A stretch of DNA of 64,000 bases from Filobasidium wieringae (Eukaryota; Basidiomycota; Tremellomycetes; Filobasidiales; Filobasidiaceae): the NCBI GenBank assembly GCA_001600055.1, contig BCIV01000024.1, forward strand, positions 53,951 through 117,950. Direction: 5' to 3'. A program made the translations under genes and the position numbers. A model generated the notes under the pieces. That model did no database searches. It was not told the DNA's origin and saw nothing but the letters and a program-made list of their open reading frames with translations. Positions 32,832 to 44,668 of the stretch are shown here, piece by piece (within the stretch, counting starts at the first letter, position 1; each line of letters begins with the position of its first letter).

Positions 32832-35488
32832 TCAATAGACCGAGCTCTCGGATTCGTGAACCATAGGTTCCAAGTAATGGTTCCTCTGCCTCAATACGGT
32901 TCGCTTGAACCAATGAGGGAAGACCTTGCTGTTCTGGTACTTGATGAACTTGCTGGTAGGGACTTCGAACACCGAATCCAGCTCTTCGAGAGTGAGCGCC
33001 TTGGCTGTAAGGTAGGAAGTAGTTGGTTAAGGAAACCGATATCTCAGACAACAAATCGACTTACTCTCTGGCACGAAACACCAGATCATGATAAGAGCCA
33101 CGACATTGAGCCCAGCCTAGTTACCCTCGTACACCATTAGTCAAGCTCAAACCAATCAGTAGCAGCTGACTCACGTAAAAGCAGAAAGCACCGGTAGCAC
33201 CGAAAGCAGCTAGCAGCGAGGGGAAAGTGAGGGAGAGTACGGAAGACCAGAAGAAACAGGTAGCAACGGCCCAAGCCATTCCCATCTCACGCTGAGCCAA
33301 GGGGAAGACTTCGGCGGAATAGGTGAACTATCACGTCAAGCGCGAGACGTAGTAAGCGCGACATTCCTGGTAGGCGAAGCTCGTCTTAACTTACAGGCAC
33401 AGGACCTTCTCCAGGACTGTAGAACGCGGCGAACAAGAATACAAAGAACGCAACCAAGCCGATATGGGCCTGAGAGGATTTAGGGATCAAGAAGGAGAGA
33501 CCGGCTCCCAGGAGCGAGAGACCCATCAACGGGAAGGTCAAGAGCAAGAGTGATCGACGACCGACTGCTTGGCATGAATACTATCAGTAAACCGCATCGA
33601 AAATTATGCTTCTAAAGGTATATGGACTGACAAGTATCGATGGTCCAGACAGCAGGCCAAGCGAATACGAAGTTTACGGCTCCGAAACTGAGATGAGATA
33701 GTTTGTCAAATGATGCTACGATGCCGCGGAGCGACAAGAAGCGTTGCAACGGCGGACTCACCCAATAGACGCGTAAAGGGCGTTTCGAGCGCTGTAACCA
33801 GCCTCTACAAAAATAGAAGACGAGTAGAAGGCGATAACTAAGATTGAAGTGTCATCAGTTAAGCTGTTTAGAAGGTTGATCTCATAGTCGACAAGGAGAG
33901 CTTACTGTTGACTACGGCGCACGCAGTAAGGGGTTTCAGTTAATCCAATTAGCACAAGTCTATCAAGATCATGAAGGTTGGTTGTGTACGTACTACCACA
34001 CATCTGTTGAGCAATCATAACAGTAAAAGAGGCCAAAGTCGCGCGTCGTACACGGGGAATGGTGAAGAGTTCAGAAAATCGCCTCGCGAAGCTATCGGCT
34101 TTCATGATCCTCTTTTCGGCCTCGAGCTGAGCGTGAATGTAGTAAAGATCCCGAGAAGCTTGTAGCTTGGTGAACCGCAATTGCTGAAGAGAGTTGTAAG
34201 CTTGGACGTATCGGTTCTTTTTCATCAACCACCTTGGAGACTCCTGCGAGATTGTTGATCACCAGAAGTAAGCAGCATGTCAAGGAGAGGCGATAATGAG
34301 TCAAGGCCGATGAGGTTAAACTTACAGGACAAAAGAATACTCCGAGAGCAAGAGGTACAGCAGGGATGAAAGCGGATCCAACTTGAAGACGCCAAGCGAT
34401 GGATCCAGTGTCAATGACCACGACCTGTTGAGTCAGATTCAAGTTAAGCTTGCCGCTAAGGCTAACATGGTATGAAGCCATCACAAACGTTTGCTATGTA
34501 AGGCGAGAAGTGATGACGGTACGATGCTCAGTTTGTTTGCTCTTTGGCTGAGGGTCTGCATTCCAAAGCTTACCAACAAACCCGATGAATATTCCGAAAG
34601 CCTGTGAAACGAAGGAGGAAGGTCAATTCCCGATTATTTTTGCCTCCTGTATGCCTATCGTATGCTGCTACTCACAGTCCATAACTGCCAAGACATGACA
34701 AGGGCCCCACGGATAGAGGCTGGGGAATTCTCGGCAGCGAATACAGGGACAGTACTACCTGTAGAACCCATAGAGTTAAGCGGTTTGCTTCGGCGAAGAA
34801 CGCGTTTAGATTTACCTTTGGTTCCCATTCCCAGACCTAGGATCAGACGACAAACGAACAATGTCTCCCAAGAAGAAGCGAATCCGGAACCGATGGGAGC
34901 CGCGATAAGGCAGAGAGCGGTTAGGAAGATCGTACCACGACGACCCAACCAGTTGTTAAGAGGATCAGATAGCCAGCATCCGATGATCGAAGCGGCGATA
35001 TAAGGTGCGGCATTTACGATTCCAACAAGCCAGGGATCGCGACCGGTTGTTCCAGCTATACCGAACTCTGTGGGGAAGGACAAGTTGGCTCCGTTACTTC
35101 CAGTCTGATCCCATCCCTGAGTTGCAGCTCCAAGAGAACAAATTGCAATGGTGAAGTACAATTTCAACGGGTGACTCCATCTATGGGAATGCTCATAGTC
35201 GATGGCGTCCTTATCTTCCTGGCTGAGCTCGTGTATGCCGTGGAAGTCATGAGGGCTTTGAGCCAGGAGTGCACCAGCCCGTAAAGAGTCTACGTGTTCC
35301 TCTAATCCTTTCTCGCGAACAAATTCGTCGACCTCCGCCAACAACTCTTGGCGAGAGAGATGAGCAAGAACATTCGGCTGTCCTGGAGCCTTTACCATAG
35401 GGGCAGTATAGACATCTCGCTTGTTGTCGACATCGTCCTCGATGTGAAGAGGCGCGGCTTTAGTGCTATAAATATCTTTCTCGGCCAT
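32832..35488 (-). CDS. MFS sugar/polyol transporter (SP family)
   Basis: Starts [13 protein letters not shown]. The first exon runs 35488-34816, and later exons join through short introns to the stop at 32832-32834. After a ~120-residue hydrophilic N terminus come the membrane segments. Signatures: [19 protein letters not shown] (helix 1), [14 protein letters not shown] (loop 2-3 GRR motif), [60 protein letters not shown], and [35 protein letters not shown] lies after helix 12. These define the sugar porter family, so it is probably a proton symporter in the plasma membrane. The substrate cannot be read from sequence. A Zn2Cys6 regulator gene lies directly upstream on the same strand. Confidence 0.9.
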
Positions 35489-36031
35489 GGTTATTGAATT
35501 CACTGATATGGAAGTGGAATGAAGAATGAAGAGAACCATATTACAATCAATGAATATCAAGGCGAGCGCGAGCGCGACCCTTTATATACTATCGAAACTT
35601 CGACCCGTGCCTTCACCAGGAAGTCGCCCCGCTTCGGAGCTTCTTTACTCGCCCGCTTATATTGTGGGACCCCTGACAACACTTGCCGGCGGGCAAGCGG
35701 GCGAAGTGAAATGATTAACCTGTGGCTGTCAGACCTCCAAGACGTTTACTAGCGTTTTGTCCCGTAATCTGCGTGTCATGCAAGAGACATCGAGTGGAAC
35801 CACAATTCCGCATCGTTGGTTCCGCCGGATCTGCTTCCGTTTCATCTGCGGAAGATGCGGTGCGCCCTCAGGTGGTTGGTTCATCCTGCGAACCCCGCAT
35901 TGTTCTCGGTAAATATACCTTCCGCCCAGCCAAAATCGTCAATGTTCGGGAGAAGATTATCAGGAAACCTGGACAGCCGGGGCAATGATCCCCGCACACG
36001 ACGTGTTGGTAAGCTTGCGAAGCACTACTCA
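35489..36031. other. Promoter region of the MFS transporter
   Basis: Holds the TATA box listed separately and several CGG/CCG triplets. One pair, CGG-N8-CCG at 35826-35839, and a direct CGG-N6-CGG about 10 bases on, are the sort of arrangement Zn2Cys6 factors bind. They are too common in GC-rich DNA to be more than a hint. Confidence 0.4.
35581..35588 (-). promoter_or_regulatory. TATA box of the MFS transporter
   Basis: TATATAAA on the minus strand, about 93 bases upstream of the transporter ATG at 35488, a normal distance for a regulated fungal gene. Confidence 0.55.
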
Positions 36032-38761
36032 TCATTCATGACTGGGAACATGCGACTTACCAATCTGCATGGTCCTGTAACAGACCATCCCAGTATTCGT
36101 ACCCGCCCTGGAGACGAAACGTAACAGTTTGTCGCGTGTGATCAGAAGGATGCTGCGAATTATACCGACCTGTTCCGAATCACATACTTGGTCGATTATA
36201 GGCTCCGCTGGCAAGTCTTCCACTTGTGCCGCGTGGTGTGCGGTCCGCAGATCTGGTTGACTGACTGTCCCTCTCGAAGCGACGACATCCGCTAGCGTTG
36301 TGAAAAATCTTGCCGAGTATCGTGTCATTCGATTCGTATTAGCGATCTTGGTGTACTCCGCACTGACGTCCAAGATCAAGCGCGTCACTTGTTCCGCGAT
36401 AGTGGTCGTCATGGAAGATAATCGCTGCAGACATCGTCCGATTAGTAGCTAGATTACAGAAAGAACGCCGGGTTTTGACAGCTACGGACTCCAAGACTCA
36501 CCTTAGTGACCAAAAATGCCGCTCTAGCGATCTTGAATGTCAAGATATCGGGCGCGAATCGCAAAACCCCTGCGGGTCCGATGTCTGTTATCACATATCG
36601 AAGAACAGTGCATGCTCTAGCCAGCATGTCACCCAGTAGTTCGGGTTTGCCCTTGAAGGCTGGGACTCTTGTCATCCATTCCACGATCTCGAATTCGCAT
36701 GTACGAGAGTAGAAACCGATAATGAGCTTAGAGATGGGATGAAGCGGTACTGGAGCTAACCAGAACGACTCAAAGGAATTCAATGTAGTTTCTCTTTGCT
36801 ATGATGCTTGTATCGAGACTAACGGTTGTCTCCTAACCATCTAGCTTGCCACGCTTTCAGGTCCGATTGTATATTGGCAGCGATGAATCCAGAAGTGGCT
36901 CCATCCACCGGGAATTGGACCCCATAGATAATTTGCGTAACTGCTTCTCCGTGAGGTACCGAGGAGGCCAGCATACTATCCGAGTAGCAGAACACGGTTG
37001 GATGGTCGGTAAGCCATTTGAATAGGTGCGTGATGGTCTCGGGTCCGACCATGCGTTGTGATCGGCCGTGGAGGTCATACAGTCTGTGTAGGACATGTCA
37101 ACGGTCTGTGAATACTCTCCTAGTTGCCGAGTTAAGACAGGACATACGTTCTATCGAATAAAGTTAGTTGACGGAACGTCCTTTCTTTGTTCTGCGAGCC
37201 GAAAGAATCTCAATAAAGTTCCCTTCTCTGTTCACCGACGCATATCGCTCACCAATTGTTCCCTAGCCTTCCTCTCGTCGACAGGTAAAGGTCTCACAGG
37301 CGTGGCGTCGAGTCCCAACTCGAAAGCCGATCTGCATCAATTTACCCCTATCAATTCTACTGCTTTTCCACTCAGAGTGCTTAGTTCGTCTGTATTCACG
37401 TACCTGATGGCATACCCGACTCTAAGGAAGACCTTTTGATCCTCCGGTTCCTTCCAGACACTACTGATGCTCAGGGCTTGACACAGCCCGATGCTTATTT
37501 TTCCGAGGGCGAAATGGTCCCCGAATAACAGGTTCAGAAGGTCTAATAGAGGGTATGATCGATTAGGTTTGTAAACGAGGCTCGCGGCTGTAAGGATCGA
37601 TAGGTAGAGAATTGGCGAGGTAGAGAGGCAGTAATCTCGCGTGTGAAGAGCTGGATCCAGCAACGCGCAGTATGGGTTCAGGGTGGAGAAAAAGCTATGT
37701 CGATGCAGGCGGTCGATTTCAAATCAGCACGGGCACACTAGGGCGATAAGACAGTATGATGCTTACTGTTCAAAGAGTTCCGATATTTCCTTGTCACTTA
37801 GTGTCTGATAGACTAGAGATTCCACCTCTCTCAATTCTTCGTCATCTTCTAGCCTGTTCCTCCTCTCCCTTAGACCTCTGTACTCTTTATCACCATGCCC
37901 CAGACGTTTCCTCTTCCTACTTCCTTGTCCTATCTCCCTCTCTTCAATTTCGGACTCGTCTCTGTCTGACCGAGTCGGTGAAGACCCTCCACTAGAATGG
38001 ACCAGATCCGCCTTCATCCCGTCTAACGTGCAACTAAGTCCTACAGGGTAATGAGCCATAGCTACCATCTCCTCCGGTTCATCCCCATTCTCCTCCCTGA
38101 CATCTTCCCGTTGAGTCTCATGACCATAAGAGCGAGAAGGTCGAGCTTGTAGCCGCCAGGAAGCAGAGTTTGAGCTACTGGAGCGTGCTGTGTGCGAGCG
38201 CAAGGGGGGTCGGAGAGGTGGTATGAGCGAGCTACCTGGGATATCTGATAGTGATTCGGGAGGAACAGTCGCGAGACGTTTCTCGAGCGTCTCTACTCGT
38301 TGTCGCAGTCCAGATGCAGGCCGTCTGAGCGAGATTCGAAAAGGAGAGATCAGAGGGTATCTGATGTCAGCGAACAGAAGTCTTGACTGCTTACTCCGAG
38401 GTTATGCATGCAGCGTTGAGAAGTCGACATCGCTTTAAATCGGGAGAGAATTCATGTAGAGTGATTCGACACGAATTCTGGTGTCGAACGTCTCGCTAAG
38501 ACTCACGTTACAGCCATTCCCCGAGCTATTGCCCTCGCACTTTCGTTTCTTCTCCTTGCACCTGGAGTGTACGAAGATCAGCTCTCGAAACCTGCTGCTT
38601 CATACGAGTCGAACTTGCCTATCACAAGCTATTTTTGAGCGGGAAGAGGATCCTCCGGATTGGTCTCTACTGCTGGTAGAGATAATGGTTGGAGGCGGAG
38701 GGTGGTGCGGGTGACTTGGGTTCGGTAATGGGAAAGATAGTCCGGGATGTAAATGCTCCAT
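36032..38761 (-). CDS. Zn(II)2Cys6 transcription factor
   Basis: Start ATG at 38761. Early exons are 38761-38619, 38561-38507, 38432-38395 and 38324 onward. Splicing builds one complete binuclear cluster: ACDRCKEKKRKCEG, then GNGC, then NRCRLLNAAC, that is C-x2-C-x6-C, C-x2-C-x6-C. A short coiled coil follows (GLRQRVETLEKRL). The middle region LFEHFFSTLNPYCALLDP, SPILYLSILTAASLVY, GLCQALSISSVWKEP and SAFELGLDATPVRPLP matches the fungal-specific regulatory domain. The first intron must use a GC donor (GCAAGT at 38618) to complete the cluster. The last exons are uncertain: I end at 36032, but a donor near 36060 could lead to a later exon. It binds DNA in the nucleus. Target unknown; the downstream sugar transporter is a natural candidate. 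Confidence 0.85.
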
Positions 38762-39329
38762 CTTCAGCTCCGAGTCGTACACGATGCGACACTTCTGCTT
38801 GGCTGATTGGAGAATATGGAAGCAAGATCCTGTCAGAGCGATGATGTGAGAGTTCAGTTCAATACTCAGTGGCAGCGTAGTAGTCAGTAGCCAGGATCGT
38901 AGTCATGCTCTAGTAGTAAACGAATCTCTTCCCGAGCCAACTTTCATTTACTTCCTGAAATACATCCGCAGGTTGTAATCATTCCAAGCGTGAAAATACA
39001 AATCAGCCAACGCCGCGCCGCCGGAAGAAAGTGGGGTAATCTCGAATCGGCCCACTCTCGACCTCTTTGTCCGGCGGGGCAAGAGGGATGAACGCATGAT
39101 GGAACCTCTGCAAAAACGCAGAGGGATGAGCATGACCGAACTCGGTACTGCAAGGAAAACCCGAATCACAGGATGTATGCAGATGAGCAGAGTTGATGCG
39201 CATTCATCGTAACAAGATAGAGAATAGACACGGGGTGACAAGAAAACGAAAGGAGGTATTATAGCGAATAGTATAGTCTGAACGACCTAGAATCGTCTAA
39301 TGTCTAGGCGGGTATCATCCCGTCTTCGT
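38762..39329. other. Intergenic, nothing clear
   Basis: Promoter of the Zn2Cys6 gene plus 3' flank of the RPEL-motif gene. No site recognised. Confidence 0.45.
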
Positions 39330-40042
39330 CTAACGAGGAACCTCATCGGCTGTCAGGCAAAACGTAAAGAATCAGTACTGAAACCTTCTCGTCCAGTCAG
39401 CCCAGGTAGCGTTTCTACTCACGTCTCAAGATTCCTTCCTTGACCAACTCCTCGGGGTTCCTCCTTCCTTGCAACTCTCCCTCCAACTTGTCCCTGACCA
39501 TAGCACCCTCCAAATCCTTCTTCTTTCCGGCCAAAGCGTCACCAGGCTCTCCCTTCAAAATGTTCTGAGCCTGCAAATCCTTTGCGTGACCCATAGTGTG
39601 TCCCTGGATGGTGCTCTCCAAATCGGAAGGAGCGTGAACGTGAGACCTATCGATCGACCCAGGTGCGGCTCCTAGGGTGTTTCCAGAAGTGGTGGCAGCG
39701 GGAGTAGGGATGTAGTTAGGTGCAACCTTGTGAGCGGCCGCATGAGCCTGAGTGAATCCCTTTTGAGCGGCTTCTTTTCCCTGAGCAGCGGCATTCTGGA
39801 GTACAGGACCGGCTTGAGTGGCAGCGTTCGAGGCGGCGATTTGAACGGTGTTGGTCGCCTGACGGACGGTTGGGTGGGAAGCGATGGTGTTGAAAGTCTC
39901 AGATGCCTGGGAGACGGCAGAGGAGGCGAGAGATTTGGCTTGGTCGAGGAAGTTGGCTGTACAGTAGAGATAAGAGAAGAGGGTCTTCTGATCAGTACAG
40001 GTCAGGCTAGCATTCGAGAACTCGCTCGTGAAACCTACACAT
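39330..40042 (-). CDS. Ala-rich helical protein with C-terminal RPEL motif
   Basis: Three exons (40042-40039, 39956-39423, 39349-39330) give 185 residues; the first exon is just ATG plus one base. The N-terminal half is a long Ala/Gln/Thr amphipathic helix (LDQAKSLASSAVSQASETF, ASNAATQAGPVLQNAAAQG), reminiscent of LEA-like or lipid-droplet-binding proteins. The C-terminal part reads DKLEGELQGRRNPEELVKEG then ILRPDEVPR, a good match to the RPEL motif, which in animals binds G-actin. Small fungal proteins with such motifs exist but their job is not well known. A CRE-type site lies ~160 bp upstream. I infer a stress-related or membrane-surface role with low certainty; the motif itself is clear. 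Confidence 0.7.
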
Positions 40043-41313
40043 GATTGCTTTATGAAAGTCTTATGAAAGTCTTATGGTTTGTTTGTTTGGCTAGTCAGTT
40101 GTCAGGGCAGGGTCGACCTGAATGCAGAACGAGCTTGATGTTGAGGAGGTCGCACCGAAGGTCCGAGCGAGGTCGTGCTGCTCCTTCGGAAGAGAATCGT
40201 TGACGTCACTCCAGCCATTCGTCGCGTGGCATATATAGTACACCGCGGATCGAGAGATAGTCCGCTTGCGTGTTTCAGGTCGACACTCGGTTCTTATCCT
40301 GGTCCCCGATCTTATCTACCACTCACTTAAATGAGACAATTGAACTGATCAGATACCCATCATGCATCTTGATTGGATGTTCATCTTCCTCCTATCACCG
40401 CATTTCCCTGTGTCGGTGACAGCTCTGTGGACGACCATGCATGGCGCTATGAAACGTGGGTAGATGAGAAGTGTGGTGAAGCTAGTGACAAACATCTCGA
40501 TTCAGTTTTTGTGAAGTTGAGCTGTCGGCCGGACAATATATCTGGAATAAACCAGGCTGTTGAGGTCAAGGGCCAAGTTTACTTTCAATCAAAAAATTGG
40601 GGGGTAGTCCAAGAGAAACGAAGGATCTAGCTTTCCATCCACCACAAGCAAGACCGTTAGCTAATCACTGCCCACTGCCGACTCAATGAAGGAAAGAAGA
40701 ATTCAATCGCATATTCTATGATATCGCTTGTTCAGTCCGCTTCGAAATTGTTCGAATCGGTGATAGTTTCTTGGTAGGTATCACAAATTCAGATATACCA
40801 GGTACGAGATGACCACCCTGCCAACACACGATCTTGGGAAATTGCGTACATGTATGCGAACATATGCATCCCAAATGCTTTACCATATCGCAAGGTGGGT
40901 GTGGGTGTATAGGTTTGAATATGTTCAAGCGCCGGATCCAGCAGTTGCACGGTGATAGCTTGAATCCGATACACTCCTACTCAATCGTGTCAGTCAAGTA
41001 TCCCTGCAGCTGAGGATGGCATAAGTGATACTTTTTACTTCGCTCTCGACACGTACTGGCACAAATCCAAAATTACCCTGAGGCTATGCTTGCACTTTCC
41101 AGGCATTTACCGGATCTGCATCGATCGCTGTAGAAGCGTAGAACCTACGATTGCCACCTAATTCACGATGACTAATCATACTCGCGAAGATGAATCCGCC
41201 TTCAATCAATAACATACGCCCAACATATCGTCTGGATCAAAGCCCTCTCTTCCGAAGCTTCCGACTTGCGACTTGATAACTACACATCACACATCCTAAT
41301 TCTCATATATACA
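40043..41313. other. Divergent intergenic region
   Basis: Shared upstream region of the RPEL-motif gene and the PITH gene. It holds the palindromic TGACGTCA at 40201 and a TATATAT stretch near 40232. An 85-codon frame at 40373-40630 has no protein-like features. Confidence 0.5.
40201..40208. promoter_or_regulatory. CRE/ATF site TGACGTCA
   Basis: A perfect palindromic CRE, the binding site of ATF/CREB bZIP factors such as Atf1/Sko1, about 160 bp upstream of the RPEL-motif gene. Stress MAPK control is a reasonable inference for that gene. A chance match in 64 kb is possible. Confidence 0.45.
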
Positions 41314-42305
41314 ATGTCCTGTCAGGGCGATCTTACAGGCGTAGATCTCACATCCGGCGTGGCTCTCGAAGTACTCGAGCGGGTATCAGCCGGGTCAGGA
41401 AGGGATGAGAACTTGTGGGCTTATATCGATCATAACAAGTCGGTATCATCCTGGCCACCGTTGTCAAAGCTATATGGCCGTTGATTACTGACAGACAAAC
41501 AATACGTGTTTAGTATTTCTGGTATAAACCTGGAAGACCCTGAAAGTGCTCAGAAGATTGTCAAGACTTGGGACAATCGGCATGATACTGAGATATATTG
41601 CAATAGCGGTGTGGACGATCAGGTCAGATATCGGTCAATCCTGACATGGTATAGAAGATCTTTAACTGATAGTCAGGTTGATCAATACAGATGATCATCC
41701 ATATCCCTTTCATCCACTCGCTACGGCTCCGATCCCTCCTTGTCCTTCCACCACCAGTCACAAGCTCCTTCCGCCCGACGAGAATACGGCTCTACACGAA
41801 CCTCGCTAACCCGCCATCGTTCAGCGATATAGAGGACGGTCTGAAACCTGTGCAGGACCTGAGTCTGACCGAGAGCCCTAGTGCTTGGCAGGTCGGAGTG
41901 GATAGCGAAGGAAGGGGAGAGGGGGGAAGAAGGGAGGTGGAGGAGTGGCCGTTGAAGGTGCATAAGATGGCTAGTGTGTGGAGTGTCACGTTGATGATCG
42001 TGAGTTTCGAAATCGGTGTCGATTACTGGAGGGCTTGCTGACCAGTATCACTTGACCTCGCTCAGTCTGATGCAGAGGGTATGGACAAATCCAGGCTATT
42101 CTATATCGGTTTCAAGGTATGATCGATTCTACATACGTTCGAGCCACTTCAGGAAGCTCACACGAATCTCACTTTCCAGGGGGAGTCCAGAAATCCGAGA
42201 TCAGGGGAGACAGATTCGCCCGCCGTACCCGCAGCCAACGCGGCAGATGCTCCAGTCCAAAAGCTAGCAGAGAAACAAGGCGCAGCCCAGAACTTTGTCC
42301 GATAA
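41314..42305 (+). CDS. PITHD1: PITH-domain protein (PITHD1-like)
   Basis: Five exons (41314-41438, 41514-41622, 41691-41999, 42066-42116, 42180-42305) give 239 residues. It opens with LWAYIDHNNISGINLEDPES, the usual PITH start, then CNSGVDDQMIIHIPFIHSLR, LRSLLVLPPP, RIRLYTNLANPPSFSDIED, PVQDLSLTE and RLFYIGFKGES. This is the proteasome-interacting thioredoxin (PITH) domain without a thioredoxin domain, as in human PITHD1 and its fungal orthologs. In thioredoxin-like 1 the same fold docks on the 26S proteasome lid. The C-terminal ~35 residues are Ala-rich. The loop [17 protein letters not shown] is an insertion relative to most members. Cytosolic; no signal or TM segment. Confidence 0.9.
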
Positions 42306-42803
42306 TCGCCAATATCAGAATATGGACAATAATTGTATACCCCTTACATCATACTGAGACCCTCGTTGTAAAGAAATACCCTAAGCTATACGAAGGAATT
42401 GGATAGAAAGCAATCGTGAACGGTCGTGAAAAAGGTCATTAAGAATCCCTGAAAAGCCCAGACTGGAAAATCGTTAAACCGTGAAGAATAAGGTCGGTCC
42501 GCATGCGTTCAGAACATGGCCACTCGAAGCTGTTTGAACCACGAAGCTTAAGTCAAAGCATGTTCATCCGTGAGCGTAGCCGAAAACTTACATTAGAGGT
42601 TCTATATCGGTGAAACTCAATCAGTACGGATCAAGCGAACTTCAAACGCCAGGAATCTTGAGCTTACATCATGATACTGAGAAACCCAATCCGAAGGACC
42701 AAGTCAATCCAGGCAATTAACGTACGTGGGGCGAGACAAATCAAATCGATGATATCATAGATGATGGAAAAGCACATAATATAGAACAAAACAAATATAC
42801 AGG
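42306..42803. other. Convergent intergenic region, nothing clear
   Basis: 3' flanks of the PITH and G-alpha genes. No feature recognised. Confidence 0.5.
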
Positions 42804-44668
42804 TCAGATCATTGCCATATCCCTCAATTGTGATCGGAGGATCGTGCTGAAAAGGGGAGGAATAGGACAGGAGATCAATCGGACTGTTTCTTTATTGCGC
42901 CAACTGAACCGGATCCCCTTCCCATGTGTTTTGTTTGCGATGATGTAGCAGTGCGGGATGGGGGAGGGGAGAGGGAGTGGGGGGGAAGGGGATGATGGTG
43001 GACAGAAAACTCACTCTTGAACAGCTGCCATCACCACCTTCAACATGGCCGTATCCGTCGCCGTCGTACAGCTACAAACCGACCGGGATCAGTCACACAA
43101 GCTAAACGTTCGAACAACGACTCGTCACTTACTGCGTATAAACCTCTTTCGTGGAAGATCGATTCAACCTGGTGAACTGTTTCCTAAAGAAATCCCGTCC
43201 AGCTTCGTAGTTCTCCGGAGGTCCATCGTAGTTGGGAAAGTACTGAGCGATCTGCGATCGAGGGTTCATGATCTTCTGACGGAAGATATCATCCTTGTTC
43301 AAGAAGAGGATCTGGGAAAGGAAATCGCGATATAAGGCTTGGTTCAACTACTTGTCGATCTTTGAGTCGCGCTGGGGACTTACGATACTCGTCTTCGTGA
43401 ACCATTGAGAATTACAGATCGAATCGAAGAGCATCAAAGCTTCTTGCATTTGGTTCTATACGTCGGGTTCCACATGAGCTCATCGACTTCAATAACGATC
43501 CAAATACGAAACTCACAGAATCTTTGTCCTCTACCAAACACTCGTCGTATCCACTGATAGCGACCAAGAACAAGATGGCCGTGACGTTCTCAAAGCAGGA
43601 AACCCACTGAAATCCGAGAGCCCGATCAATTAGTTCCCACAGGTCGAAGTGCAGTATACCGAGAAACCTACCTTTCGCCTCTCAGATCTCTGACCACCAA
43701 CATCGAACATCCTATCCCAAGCGTCCACCGATCAGAACCGACTCCGCTCCACAGTAACCTCGATAAAGGGGGGAGGGAAGAACTTACGAATAAGTCAAAT
43801 CACCAACCAAGAACTTGGTCTCGCTGATCCCCGTCGTCTTGACTCGCACGCGTAGAATGTCTTGTTGATGCGGTACGAACCTCGGTCCCCAAAGTCTATC
43901 CAGATCATGGAAGAAGCTATTCATCCCTTTCTCTCGTCAGCTCCGGTGGCAAGTACGGACGGATCTGTGAGAACGAGAGGTCCACGTACTAGGGTAGATT
44001 CTCGGGGAGAGCGGATTCGTTTCCCCTTGCATAAGCTTGCTGGACACCCGGGTCGTTCCAAAGAGCTTCGAGTGGTTCTCTGTATTTCAATGGGAAGGAT
44101 TCACCGTCCTTGATATCCGGTGCGTTATCGATCAGGGTGATGTGTCTCTGCGACGGGGACACAAGACGAGGTGAGTAAGGGGGTGTTAAGATCGTGAGCA
44201 CAAAACGAGAGGACGTACTCTGTTATCAGGAAGAACGGACATCTCCCATTCGTCCATCGCATCGATGATGAGTTTCATCCCATTGACCAAGTTTCCAAAG
44301 ACAAGTTGTCTATAATCTGTACTCCTCGACGTTCATCAGTCATCCTTTTCCAACCCAATCACCAACAGGTGGCAAGGGGGGGGGGCGCATACTGACATTC
44401 CAGTTCCTCCGGTGAGAAAGCTACGTTATGAATCAACCTCATCTGTTTGAGCACTGTACTCTTTCCCGAAGCGCCTGCACCGAGTAATAATAGTTTCACT
44501 TGTTGCCTCATCTTGCGTTCGTCCTATAGTTTCTCGTCAATCACATGGTCACAAGGAGAGGGAGAGGGGAGAGGGAACCAGACTGACCTCTTTGATCATC
44601 TTCTCCAGATCACGGTTCGTTCGTGCTTCGAGGGTATCACCCTCTCCTGAAGACATGCATGCGCCCAT
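42804..44668 (-). CDS. Heterotrimeric G-protein alpha subunit
   Basis: Start [11 protein letters not shown]: Gly2 and Cys4 fit N-myristoylation and palmitoylation. Box order: P-loop GAGASGKST, switch [13 protein letters not shown], switch [21 protein letters not shown]4 LFLNKDD, and G5 YTHCTTATDT, with tail [14 protein letters not shown]. About 360 residues in about nine exons; the first is 44668-44588 and the last 42846-42804, after an intron of ~160-190 nt. It couples receptors to cAMP or pheromone/MAPK signalling at the plasma membrane. Two departures from the usual pattern: the P-loop has Ala (codon 44470-44472) where nearly all G-alphas have Glu (GAGESGKST), and G5 has TTATDT in place of TCATDT. 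Which fungal G-alpha class it belongs to is not settled here. The tail lacks the Cys of pertussis-toxin-sensitive types. Confidence 0.92.

Noticed and set aside
40373..40630. 85-codon frame in the RPEL/PITH divergent region
   Set aside because: No motif and no conserved-looking blocks; likely non-coding.
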